DNA from: an uncultured Bacteroidales bacterium
GTDB lineage: Bacteria > Bacteroidota > Bacteroidia > Bacteroidales > UBA932
Direction of reading: 5' to 3'
Length of the DNA: 64,000 nucleotides
Assembly (NCBI GenBank): GCA_944326265.1
Contig: CALVDE010000014.1
Span: forward strand, 62,001-126,000
Positions 35,366 through 44,111 of the stretch are shown here, one piece after another. Below the pieces are notes generated by a model, which was not told the DNA's origin, made no database searches, and worked only from the letters and a program-made list of their open reading frames with translations. How positions within the stretch are numbered: position 1 is the first letter of the stretch; each line of letters starts with the position of its first letter. A program made the translations under genes and the position numbers.

Positions 35366-37153
35366 ATGAAAAATATCCGGAATTTTTGCATAATAGCCCA
35401 TATCGACCATGGCAAGAGTACTCTGGCGGACCGTCTGCTGGAGTGCACCCACACCCTTACGGAGCGGGAGATGGAGGATCAGGTGCTGGATTCCATGGAT
35501 CTGGAGCGGGAGAAAGGCATCACCATCAAGAGCCACGCGATACAGATGGTGTACAATTATAAAGGTGAGAAGTATATCCTCAATCTCATCGACACTCCGG
35601 GCCACGTGGACTTCTCCTACGAGGTGTCCCGCGCCATAGCCTCCTGCGAGGGAGCGCTTCTGGTGGTGGACGCTACCCAGGGCATACAGGCCCAGACGAT
35701 ATCCAACCTTTACCTGGCCATCAATCATGACCTGGAGATTATTCCCGTACTCAACAAGATAGACATGGACGCGGCCATGGTGGACGTGGTCAGCGACCAG
35801 ATAGTGGACCTGATAGGCTGCGACCGCGAGGACATCCTGCTGTGCAGCGCGAAGACAGGCGAGGGCGTACCGGCCATTCTGGACGCGGTGGTAGAGCGTT
35901 TCCCTGCTCCGAAGGGCGACCCGGAGGCTCCGCTACAGGCTCTGATATTCGATTCGGTCTTCAATCCGTTCAGAGGTGTGATAGCATATTTCAAGGTGGT
36001 GAACGGAGTGATACGCAGAGGGGACAAAGTGAAGTTTTTCAATACCGGCAAGGAGTATGAGGCCGACGAGGTGGGCTACCTGCGCTTGAAAATGTGCCCT
36101 ACGGACGAGGTGACCACCGGCAACGTGGGCTACATCATCTCCGGCATCAAGACGGCGGTGGAGGTGAAAGTCGGCGATACCATCACCCATGTGGACCGGC
36201 CCTGCTCCGAGTCCATTGCCGGTTTCGAGGAGGTCAAGCCCATGCTGTTCGCCGGAGTCTATCCGGTGGAGACCGACGAATACGAGAATCTGCGCGCGTC
36301 TCTGGAGAAGCTCCAGCTCAACGACGCTTCCCTTGTCTTCGAGCCCGAGTCCTCGCTGGCTTTAGGTTTCGGTTTCCGCTGCGGTTTCCTCGGCCTGCTT
36401 CATCTGGAGATCATGCAGGAGAGGCTGTACAGGGAGTTCGACATGGACGTGATAACCACTGTGCCCAACGTATCTTATAAGGTGTATACCACTCAGGGCG
36501 AGGTGGTGGACGTACACAATCCTTCCGGGCTTCCTGCCCCTACTCTCATAGACTATATCGAAGAGCCTTATATCCGGGCCCAGATCATATCCAAGAGCGA
36601 GTATTTCGGTCAGATCATGAAACTCTGTCTGGACAAGCGCGGGGTGCTCAAAGGGCAGCATTTTCTCACTGCAGACCGTGTGGAACTTACATACGATATG
36701 CCGCTGGCCGAGATAGTCTTTGACTTCTACGACAAGCTCAAGTCCATTTCCCGTGGCTACGCTTCCTTCGACTACCATATCATAGGCTATCAGAAGGCAG
36801 ACCTGGTCAAGCTGGACATCCTGCTCAACGGTGAGTCCGTGGACGCTCTGTCGTCCCTTATTCACAGGGACAGGGCCTATGACTTCGGTCGGCGTATATG
36901 CGAGAAGCTCAAGGAACTGATTCCCCGGCAGCAGTTCGAGATAGCCATTCAAGCCGCCATCGGAGCGAAGATCATCGCCCGAGAGACCGTAAAGGCAGTG
37001 CGCAAGGACGTGCTGGCAAAGTGTTACGGCGGCGACATCACCCGTAAGCGCAAGCTGCTGGAGAAGCAGAAGAAAGGAAAGAAGCGCATGCGTCAGATTG
37101 GCAATGTGGAGGTGCCCCAGTCAGCGTTCATGGCTGTGCTTAAGCTGGACTGA
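35366..37153 (+). CDS. lepA: elongation factor 4 (LepA)
   Basis: Ribosome-bound GTPase that can back-translocate or assist assembly, 595 residues, the normal size. P loop [13 protein letters not shown]-like [18 protein letters not shown] (catalytic His present) and NKID are all canonical, and the C-terminal LepA-specific domain is present ([20 protein letters not shown], end [20 protein letters not shown]). Single gene with its own promoter; the next gene starts 59 bp downstream. Confidence 0.98.
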   Translation: MKNIRNFCIIAHIDHGKSTLADRLLECTHTLTEREMEDQVLDSMDLEREKGITIKSHAIQMVYNYKGEKYILNLIDTPGHVDFSYEVSRAIASCEGALLVVDATQGIQAQTISNLYLAINHDLEIIPVLNKIDMDAAMVDVVSDQIVDLIGCDREDILLCSAKTGEGVPAILDAVVERFPAPKGDPEAPLQALIFDSVFNPFRGVIAYFKVVNGVIRRGDKVKFFNTGKEYEADEVGYLRLKMCPTDEVTTGNVGYIISGIKTAVEVKVGDTITHVDRPCSESIAGFEEVKPMLFAGVYPVETDEYENLRASLEKLQLNDASLVFEPESSLALGFGFRCGFLGLLHLEIMQERLYREFDMDVITTVPNVSYKVYTTQGEVVDVHNPSGLPAPTLIDYIEEPYIRAQIISKSEYFGQIMKLCLDKRGVLKGQHFLTADRVELTYDMPLAEIVFDFYDKLKSISRGYASFDYHIIGYQKADLVKLDILLNGESVDALSSLIHRDRAYDFGRRICEKLKELIPRQQFEIAIQAAIGAKIIARETVKAVRKDVLAKCYGGDITRKRKLLEKQKKGKKRMRQIGNVEVPQSAFMAVLKLD

Positions 37154-37212
37154 GGCAGCAAGTTGTCCTTACAGTAATCATATAGTTTGAATTTTACCGA
37201 AGTAATATTGAT

Positions 37213-38886
37213 ATGTCGCTGAAGCGTAATTTGTTGATACTTATACTTGTCATGTTGTCGTGCCCGATGTATGACGCTGCGGCGCTGGTTGAGGTGGACT
37301 CGAGTAAGATAACAGAGTGGAAATACTATAACAGGTCAGGTAATTACGATTCGATCATCGTATCCGCCATGCCGGTCTTCGACTCGGCGTACAGGGCCGG
37401 AGATGAGCATGACGCATTCTATGCAGCTGCCATGATAGCCCAGGGCTATCTTTTTTCCAGCAAATTGGATTCTGTCAAGAAGTGGATTGCTTTTCTGGAC
37501 AGTCTCGAGGGAGAGAACGCGGACATGAGTTCCAGGTCCATATATTATAATGTAAAGGCAATCTATGCGCTGAAGCGTGAAGTGAATTACCCCGAGGCCC
37601 TGAAATATTTTCTGAAGGGTTATGAAGTGGCTACGGCGCAGGGGCACTCGGACTATCGGGTTGCTCTGCTTTCCAATATCACGAACATCTTCTACCTGCG
37701 CTATGACTCCAGCGGGTGCAGGTATGCGCAGGACGCCATGAGGATAGTGGAGACATGCGATGTCTCGGATTTTTCTCGGAGTCTTGCCTACATAGCGATG
37801 GCACAGATGCAGTATCTGAGAGGTGACTGTAGTGAAGTGAGGCTGCTGTGCGGGAAATCGGACAGCCTGATACGCAATGCCGGTTATAGATCGTTGATAG
37901 CATCGGTTGAGGTGCTGTTGGGTGACGTATGTACACGTGAGGCTGACTGGAAGGAGGCGGAGCGGCACTACAAGCGTGCCGTTGAGTATATCGCCGACAC
38001 CGAACCAGGTATTGTCCCCTTGATATATCTCAATTACGGCCAGTGCTGTGAGATGCAGGGGGACTTGAGCCGTGCTGCGGATCTTTACCGGCAGGGTCTG
38101 GACATATTTCAGGAATACGGCAACGAGGAATTCCGGAGGGAGCTGCTCCTTCGTCTGGCGGATGTCTACTGCAGCATGGATGATTACGTGATGTTTAAGG
38201 AATATTATATGAAATACCGTGCCGGAGCGGTCTCGATGGAGGAAAGAGAGAGGGAGTTCAATGCCTTGCTTCTGTCCAATCAGGAGATGCAGTACGAGTT
38301 CGAGAAAAAGTCCAGTGAGCTTGCGCTGTTCAAGTCCCAGCGTGCGATGTGGATGTGGTGCGGTGTGTCCCTGATAGCACTTGTGCTGCTGTTCTCGTTC
38401 TTTTATCTGTGGCGGAAGCAGAAGGACATGTACAGGGTGCTGATGAACCAGTATAGTCATTATATGCAGCAGACAGAGCATATGGAACTGGTAGAAACAG
38501 GGGAGCAGGATGATTCGCAGGCGGACGGTGTGGACAAGATGCTTTTTGAGAAAGTGAAGTCGCTTATGTCGAAAGACAAGATATTCCGTCAGAAAGATCT
38601 TACGCTTGACAGTATAGCCGGTATGACCGGCAGCAACAGGACGTATGTGTCCAAGACGATCAATCATTACGCCGGGCAGTCTTTTCCGGCTTTTCTGAAT
38701 ACTTACAGAATCGCCGATGCAGTGAGGCTGATTTCCGACTTGTCCCAGAATATTCCTCTCAAGCAGGTGGCCGACGAAGTGGGATTCACTTCAATGAGTG
38801 TCTTTTACAGTGCGTTTTGTAAAGAAACGGGTATGCCTCCCGGAAGGTATAGAAAAGAACTGCAGAATCGTAAAAATTTTTCTTGA
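37213..38886 (+). CDS. hybrid TPR / transmembrane / AraC-family regulator
   Basis: 557 residues. An N-terminal signal-like helix is followed by envelope TPR repeats (about 35-340; SGNYDSIIVSAMPVFDSAY is the counterpart of EGQYDSIISTARPIL in the 10484-12253 protein), one membrane helix (WMWCGVSLIALVLLFSFFYL, about 378-398), and a C-terminal AraC domain (RQKDLTLDSIAGMTGSNRTY, YRIADAVRLISDLSQNIPLK). The order regulator, BACON lipoprotein, subtilisin suggests that it controls 38977-44057. Its upstream region has an imperfect -7 element (TATAGTTTG near 37183). Confidence 0.88.
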   Translation: MSLKRNLLILILVMLSCPMYDAAALVEVDSSKITEWKYYNRSGNYDSIIVSAMPVFDSAYRAGDEHDAFYAAAMIAQGYLFSSKLDSVKKWIAFLDSLEGENADMSSRSIYYNVKAIYALKREVNYPEALKYFLKGYEVATAQGHSDYRVALLSNITNIFYLRYDSSGCRYAQDAMRIVETCDVSDFSRSLAYIAMAQMQYLRGDCSEVRLLCGKSDSLIRNAGYRSLIASVEVLLGDVCTREADWKEAERHYKRAVEYIADTEPGIVPLIYLNYGQCCEMQGDLSRAADLYRQGLDIFQEYGNEEFRRELLLRLADVYCSMDDYVMFKEYYMKYRAGAVSMEEREREFNALLLSNQEMQYEFEKKSSELALFKSQRAMWMWCGVSLIALVLLFSFFYLWRKQKDMYRVLMNQYSHYMQQTEHMELVETGEQDDSQADGVDKMLFEKVKSLMSKDKIFRQKDLTLDSIAGMTGSNRTYVSKTINHYAGQSFPAFLNTYRIADAVRLISDLSQNIPLKQVADEVGFTSMSVFYSAFCKETGMPPGRYRKELQNRKNFS

Positions 38887-38942
38887 TTCTTGATTTTTAT
38901 GAATAAGGAAAAGTAAAATTCGCAGAAAGTACGATGTATGGA

Positions 38943-38950
38943 TAACTTTG
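38943..38950 (+). promoter_or_regulatory. -7 element of the BACON/Fn3 lipoprotein gene
   Basis: TAACTTTG fits TAnnTTTG; TTCG lies 20 bp upstream in place of TTTG. The start codon is 26 bp downstream. Confidence 0.6.
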
Positions 38951-38976
38951 TACTGAAAAGTTAATTAAAAATAAAA

Positions 38977-41439
38977 ATGAAAAAAGTATTTTCCCTCTTA
39001 TTAATTGGGGCATTGCCGGTATTTTTTTCCGGATGCCGTGACAATCAGGAGCAGCTGACTCCGGAACTGGCTTTTGACAGTTCGGTAATCGAGGCACCTG
39101 CGGATGGTGGCACAGTAGATGCCGCCTATACACTGACCAATCCTTCTCCTACTGCGGAGTTCCTTGCGGATTATGATGAAGACTGGATTACTGGCTGTGA
39201 TTTCAGCGAGGAAGGTGTTATGAAAGTATCAGTTTCCAGAAATGACGGAGAGAAGTCCCGTGAATGTTTCATCACTGTCACCTACGCCAACGTGCAGGCC
39301 AGACTTATGGTACGTCAGAACGGAGCAGGTCCGAGAGCTGCTGTCGAACTTGAGCTGACGAACATCACCACCAGTTCTGTCGATGTGAAATTCATGCCGG
39401 AGGACAGCGAGACGACATACTTCGGAATGGTGATAACCAAGAGGGACTATGACGCATATTGTGAAGGTTCGGATGACAAGCTGTATGAACTGGTGATGTC
39501 CAACTACAACATGTATGCGGAACAGCTCGGGGTAACCCTTGAGGACTTCCTTACGAACCAAATACTTATGACCGGCGAGCAGTCCTATACCATTGGAGAC
39601 CTTACTTACAAGACAGAATACATTATGTTCGCCGCCTATATGGAGACTACCGGCGAGCTTGCTTCCGAGATCAACAAGGAGCCATTCACTACGCAGGACG
39701 TAGAGAAAGTGAATGCAAAGTTTGATGTAAAGCCCTATGTGACAGATGATTTTGTCCTTGTGACTGAAGTTGACCCGTATGATTACGATCAATATTACTT
39801 CGTGGATGCTGTGGATGAACAGACACTGGAAAGCGGTAATGTGTCGTATGAGGTATATTTCGAGAAATCCCTGAACGCCACACTTATGTTCACCCAGACT
39901 ATCATGGGTATGACTGTCGAGGAGACATTGGCAATCATTGCGTCCAAAGGACGTGACACCATCACCTGGGGCAGTGACTTCCTCATGTATGACAGAAGTT
40001 ACATTGTGGCGGCATTCGCCATCAACAATGACGGTATCATCAATTCAGATATGTCCACTGCTACTTTAAAGACAGACCCCTGCGAGCCTTCGGACAACCA
40101 GCTTTCATTTGAGATTGGAGAGATCAGCTGCGACAGGGTGTCTTACAGGGTCAATGCCACTAATGATGACCCTTATGTGACAGCTGTCGTGATGGCTGAA
40201 CTGTATGAGGGCCTGAGCGATGAGGAGATTATTGCGAAGCTGCAGAACGGAGGCTATATCGGCTCTGCCCAGAGCGGCTCGAGAAACAAACAGGCTACAT
40301 CCCTCAATGAAAATACAGACTATATAATCTTCGGACTCGGATACGACCGCGGGGTCATAACTACCGGCCTGTTCAAGTCTGAGGTGTTTACAACCGGCGG
40401 TTACAAGAGTCCTGAAGAACTGGATGTGGAGATAGGGATAAAAGAACTCACTCCATGGTCTGTTGTCGTCCAGGTACAGGCGGATCCTGTAGAGTGTCTC
40501 TACTGGTATATGGTTGTGGATCCTGATTATACGGGAGATCAGGCCAAGGCTTATCTCTACAGCCTTGCTGAGGCTTACACTGGTCAGGGTGTGACAGCAA
40601 TTGATTATTATAGGGGCATAGGATACAGGGGTACGTCCTCAACGTATTTCCAGGTGCATCAGTATGATGAGTTCAAGGTGATACTTGTCGGAATCGATGA
40701 TCAGGACGGCTCACTCGGACCTGTTTTCGAAAGCGAGGTATACGAAGTCCCTGATCTCTCCTATTCGACTGAGAATATTGGAATAGGACTTTCCTACGAC
40801 AAGTATTTTGACGGCTCTCTGATCGCCCAGCAGTATTCTCAGTATTTCGACTTTGCCGGTCGTGCCGTGATTCCTGTGGAGGTGCAGCTTGAGGGTGATC
40901 CTGCCGAATGGTGCGTGGCTGTGACATCGAATACTTCTTCCGATGTAAGTGACAAGGAGTTGATGTACCAGCTCAATGACCTCCTCGGAACAGTGCTGTG
41001 GAACAAGACTTCTTTCGACCTGGCCATCAACTGGGACAGGGAGATGCTGGTCTTTGCGGTAGCATATGACGACGAGGGCAATATCTCGCAGATCTACCGT
41101 GAGCAGGTATCCTTCTCGAGAAGCGGAGTTTCTCCGATTGAGGAGTACAACCCGATAGGTGATGTGATCACATACTCGAAACCGGCTCCTGGAAACGAGC
41201 CGAAAATGGCAGTGCCTCTGACAGGTCTCGCATCTGACCAGCCGTACGTGGAAACTGCTGTCAAGGCAGCCAAGCCGGAGTCTCCGGCGGCCGAGTCATT
41301 GATTGAAAGGGCTCAGCGGCTTATGGAGGAGAGAGTCATGGCTCTGATAGACTCGAAGAAGTCTGAGAGCCGGACCATGACACCTGAAAAGCCCAGACTT
41401 CACATGGTGCAGAAACATCAGGATGAGATAATGAAATGA
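38977..41439 (+). CDS. large BACON-domain lipoprotein with Fn3-like repeats
   Basis: 820 residues. Lipoprotein signal ending FFSGC. A BACON-like domain covers about 28-115 (PADGGTVDAAYTLTNPSP, DEDWITGCDFSEEG, ARLMVRQNGAG). Then come four or five degenerate Fn3-like units with the recurring pattern of a central valine-rich strand, a Y-W/Y core and a loop (SSVDVKFMPED, RVSYRVNATND, WSVVVQVQADPV). The last 70 residues are Lys/Glu/Met-rich and unstructured. It overlaps the subtilisin gene by 4 bases (ATGA), so translation is coupled. A surface adhesin or binding protein is likely; the ligand is unknown. Confidence 0.85.
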   Translation: MKKVFSLLLIGALPVFFSGCRDNQEQLTPELAFDSSVIEAPADGGTVDAAYTLTNPSPTAEFLADYDEDWITGCDFSEEGVMKVSVSRNDGEKSRECFITVTYANVQARLMVRQNGAGPRAAVELELTNITTSSVDVKFMPEDSETTYFGMVITKRDYDAYCEGSDDKLYELVMSNYNMYAEQLGVTLEDFLTNQILMTGEQSYTIGDLTYKTEYIMFAAYMETTGELASEINKEPFTTQDVEKVNAKFDVKPYVTDDFVLVTEVDPYDYDQYYFVDAVDEQTLESGNVSYEVYFEKSLNATLMFTQTIMGMTVEETLAIIASKGRDTITWGSDFLMYDRSYIVAAFAINNDGIINSDMSTATLKTDPCEPSDNQLSFEIGEISCDRVSYRVNATNDDPYVTAVVMAELYEGLSDEEIIAKLQNGGYIGSAQSGSRNKQATSLNENTDYIIFGLGYDRGVITTGLFKSEVFTTGGYKSPEELDVEIGIKELTPWSVVVQVQADPVECLYWYMVVDPDYTGDQAKAYLYSLAEAYTGQGVTAIDYYRGIGYRGTSSTYFQVHQYDEFKVILVGIDDQDGSLGPVFESEVYEVPDLSYSTENIGIGLSYDKYFDGSLIAQQYSQYFDFAGRAVIPVEVQLEGDPAEWCVAVTSNTSSDVSDKELMYQLNDLLGTVLWNKTSFDLAINWDREMLVFAVAYDDEGNISQIYREQVSFSRSGVSPIEEYNPIGDVITYSKPAPGNEPKMAVPLTGLASDQPYVETAVKAAKPESPAAESLIERAQRLMEERVMALIDSKKSESRTMTPEKPRLHMVQKHQDEIMK

Positions 41440-44057
41440 GCAACAGGCTACGTTTTATAGTGTATATGAGTGCGGCAATTCTTTTGCCGCACTCTTGCAG
41501 TATTAATGAGGATACTCCTTTTGACCGTAATACCGGCATGACGGGTGGGCAGGGTGACCGCGGGATTATGATTTCTGCGTATGAGCCCTATATGATGAGA
41601 GTGAAACTTTCCAGTGACATGGCTTCCAAGTTTGAGGAAGCGGCTGATTCTTCAGGAAGGATCTTCTCTGCCGGAGTCAGGTCTGCCTGCACTCCATTGG
41701 CCTCGGCCGGTGTTGTCAGGATGGAGAGAACGTTTCCCTATGCCGGAAAGTTCGAGCCCCGTACAAGGGCGGCCGGACTGCATCTGTGGTACGATGTGTA
41801 CATAGACAGCTCTTCCGTCATTACAAAGGCGAGCGAGGATATCTCCTTTATCGAAGGAGTGGATATTGTAGAGCTCAGACCCAAGACGGTCCTGATGGAT
41901 GATGGGCCTTTCATCTTTGATGATCCGGAAATGCCCGTCAATCAGTGGCATTATTACAATGATGGAAGCATGATCAACTCAAGACCAGGAGCTGATGTCA
42001 ATATCGTTCCCGTATGGGAAGACATCACCGTCGGAAGCGAGGATGTTGTCGTGGCTGTCATCGATGGCGGCATTGACTATGACCATGAGGATCTGGCGGC
42101 CAACATGTGGCATAACCCTGATGAAACGGGTGACCAGGTCTACGGTTATAATTTCGTCAACCACAATCTCACCATTATTCCGGAGAATCACGGTACTCAT
42201 GTGGCCGGTACTGTTGCCGCAGTCAATAACAACGGTATAGGAGTCGGTGGAATAGCCGGAGGCGATTATGCCAGGGGCATATCGGGAGTAAAGCTGATGT
42301 CCTGTCAGATATTTCAGGGCAATGCCAGCGGTAGTGGCTCCCAGGCCATGAAATGGGCGGCGGATCATGGAGCCGTGATTGCTCAGAACAGCTGGGGCTA
42401 CGAAGATCCTGGAGTCACTTCCATTCCGGAATCGGATAAGGAAGCCATTGACTACTTCATTGAGAATGCAGGAATGGACGAGAATGGGAATCAGGTCGGT
42501 CCGATGGCCGGAGGAGTCGTGATATTTGCGGCCGGGAACTCTTCCCTCGGTTACAATTACCCGTCCGGATACGAGAAATGCATAGCGGTCGCAGCGATAT
42601 CGTCGGACTACAAGGCAGCGTATTACACCAATTATGGAGACTGGGTGGATGTGTCGGCTCCGGGCGGAGATGACCAGAAGAATGTCTTTGTGTACAGCAC
42701 TCTTCCAGACAACAAGTACGGGGGTATGGCCGGTACGTCCCAGGCCTGTCCTCATGTGTCGGGCATAGCTGCCCTCGCTGTTTCGTACTTGGGTGGTCCC
42801 GGCTTTACAGCGGATGCTCTGAAGGAGCGTATCCTTAACGGTGTCAACGATATATCCTCGTATAATCCCGGTATGGAGATAGGAAGGGGCCTGATAGATG
42901 CCTATAAGGTTCTTGTGGCGGATACCGGTGAACCTCCTTTGGCCGTGGATGATCTCGATGCTGTCGTGGAGTCGAACAATGTCACTGTAACTCTCACAAT
43001 ACCGGACGATCCTGATGATGACAGGGCAAATATGGTGCTGATCTACTATGGAGAGGATGAGATGGACAATGTATATACATTCAAGGCAGCCGATCTTTAT
43101 TCCGGTAGTGAGTTCACCGGATCGTTCTATCTGCCGGACTTCGGCAAGACGTACAGGCTGACAGCTGTTGTCACCGACTTCTCAGGCAACAAGTCACCGG
43201 CATCCAATGAGGTCTCGGTGACGACAGGTGCGAATTCGGCACCGGTTGTAGAACCTCTTTCGGAGACGGATATTACTATGAGCCGCTACGAGAACCGGGA
43301 GATAAAGTTCCATATCGAGGATCCGCAAGGTCATGCGATGAATGCACTTGTAGAAGGTGATGGCAGTCTGCAGGGCATAGAGGCCGAACTTGTGGCCAAG
43401 GACACGGCAGTGTTGCGCATAGATGGTCCGGAAGCCGAGCCGGGTCTTTACGATCTGTCTTTTGTCGTCGAGGATGATTATGGTATGCGTACCGTAGTTC
43501 CCGTAAGTCTGGAAGTACTGGAAAACCGTGCGCCCGAGATGATCAAGGAACTTAAGGGTGTGGCTTTCGGTTCTCCCATGGACGCTCCGGTCACAATAGA
43601 GTGGCAGGAGTATTTTGCGGACCCGGACGGAGAGCCGCTCGAGTTGACAGCGGAGATTGAGGACTGGTCTGTCGGAGCTGTATCTGTAAACAGTGACGGA
43701 AACATGGTTGCAGTACCGATGGGCTACGGTGTTACCGATGCGGTAGTGACAGTTTCGGACAGTTTCGGAGAGGAACTTCAGTGCCGTTTTAAGGTAGTGG
43801 TCAGGGACGGTTCGCAGCCGTTGGATCTCTATCCAGTTCCTGTAGTGGACACTCTCCATGTCAGGGCTCCTGTGGATGTTACCGGAGATGTCAGTGTCAT
43901 GTCCCAGTCCGGAGCTGTGGTGTACAGCGGGGAGGGGGTTGATATCAGTGTGTTCTCTCCTTTGAAAATTGACATGAATGGACTCCCTGCTGGAATGTAC
44001 ACGGTAGAAGTGGCTTTCGACGGCAAGGTAATAAAGAAAGAAATAGCAAGACTCTGA
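41436..44057 (+). CDS. subtilisin-like serine protease with T9SS C-terminal sorting domain
   Basis: 873 residues. The S8 catalytic triad is present: Asp210 in VIDGGIDYDHEDL, His252 in NHGTHVAG and Ser435 in AGTSQACPHVSG. A pro-region (about 30-165), the protease (about 190-490), Ig/Fn3-like domains (about 500-780) and a terminal domain of the Por secretion type (LYPVPVVDTLHVRAP, then LPAGMYTVEVAFDGKVIKK) follow, so the protein probably leaves through the type IX system. The signal ends in LPHSC, which is lipobox-like but weak. It overlaps the BACON lipoprotein gene; the protease may process or be displayed with that protein. Confidence 0.92.
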   Translation: MSNRLRFIVYMSAAILLPHSCSINEDTPFDRNTGMTGGQGDRGIMISAYEPYMMRVKLSSDMASKFEEAADSSGRIFSAGVRSACTPLASAGVVRMERTFPYAGKFEPRTRAAGLHLWYDVYIDSSSVITKASEDISFIEGVDIVELRPKTVLMDDGPFIFDDPEMPVNQWHYYNDGSMINSRPGADVNIVPVWEDITVGSEDVVVAVIDGGIDYDHEDLAANMWHNPDETGDQVYGYNFVNHNLTIIPENHGTHVAGTVAAVNNNGIGVGGIAGGDYARGISGVKLMSCQIFQGNASGSGSQAMKWAADHGAVIAQNSWGYEDPGVTSIPESDKEAIDYFIENAGMDENGNQVGPMAGGVVIFAAGNSSLGYNYPSGYEKCIAVAAISSDYKAAYYTNYGDWVDVSAPGGDDQKNVFVYSTLPDNKYGGMAGTSQACPHVSGIAALAVSYLGGPGFTADALKERILNGVNDISSYNPGMEIGRGLIDAYKVLVADTGEPPLAVDDLDAVVESNNVTVTLTIPDDPDDDRANMVLIYYGEDEMDNVYTFKAADLYSGSEFTGSFYLPDFGKTYRLTAVVTDFSGNKSPASNEVSVTTGANSAPVVEPLSETDITMSRYENREIKFHIEDPQGHAMNALVEGDGSLQGIEAELVAKDTAVLRIDGPEAEPGLYDLSFVVEDDYGMRTVVPVSLEVLENRAPEMIKELKGVAFGSPMDAPVTIEWQEYFADPDGEPLELTAEIEDWSVGAVSVNSDGNMVAVPMGYGVTDAVVTVSDSFGEELQCRFKVVVRDGSQPLDLYPVPVVDTLHVRAPVDVTGDVSVMSQSGAVVYSGEGVDISVFSPLKIDMNGLPAGMYTVEVAFDGKVIKKEIARL

Positions 44058-44060
44058 TTT

Positions 44061-44078
44061 TGTCACATTTATGTAACA
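44061..44078 (+). promoter_or_regulatory. PHO-box-like repeats upstream of ppk
   Basis: TGTCACA (44061-44067) and TGTAACA (44072-44078), in 11-bp register with a 4-bp TTTA spacer. The second repeat ends 9 bp before the presumed -7 (TAAATTG, 44088-44094, one base short of consensus), the same spacing as in front of the PiT operon. Confidence 0.65.
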
Positions 44079-44111
44079 AATTATCATTAAATTGCGCGAA
44101 ATTTGATGATA

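Noticed and set aside
37336-38667. 443-codon minus-strand frame inside the TPR-AraC regulator
   Set aside because: Shadow of the real + strand gene; the translation is His/Leu-rich without domains.
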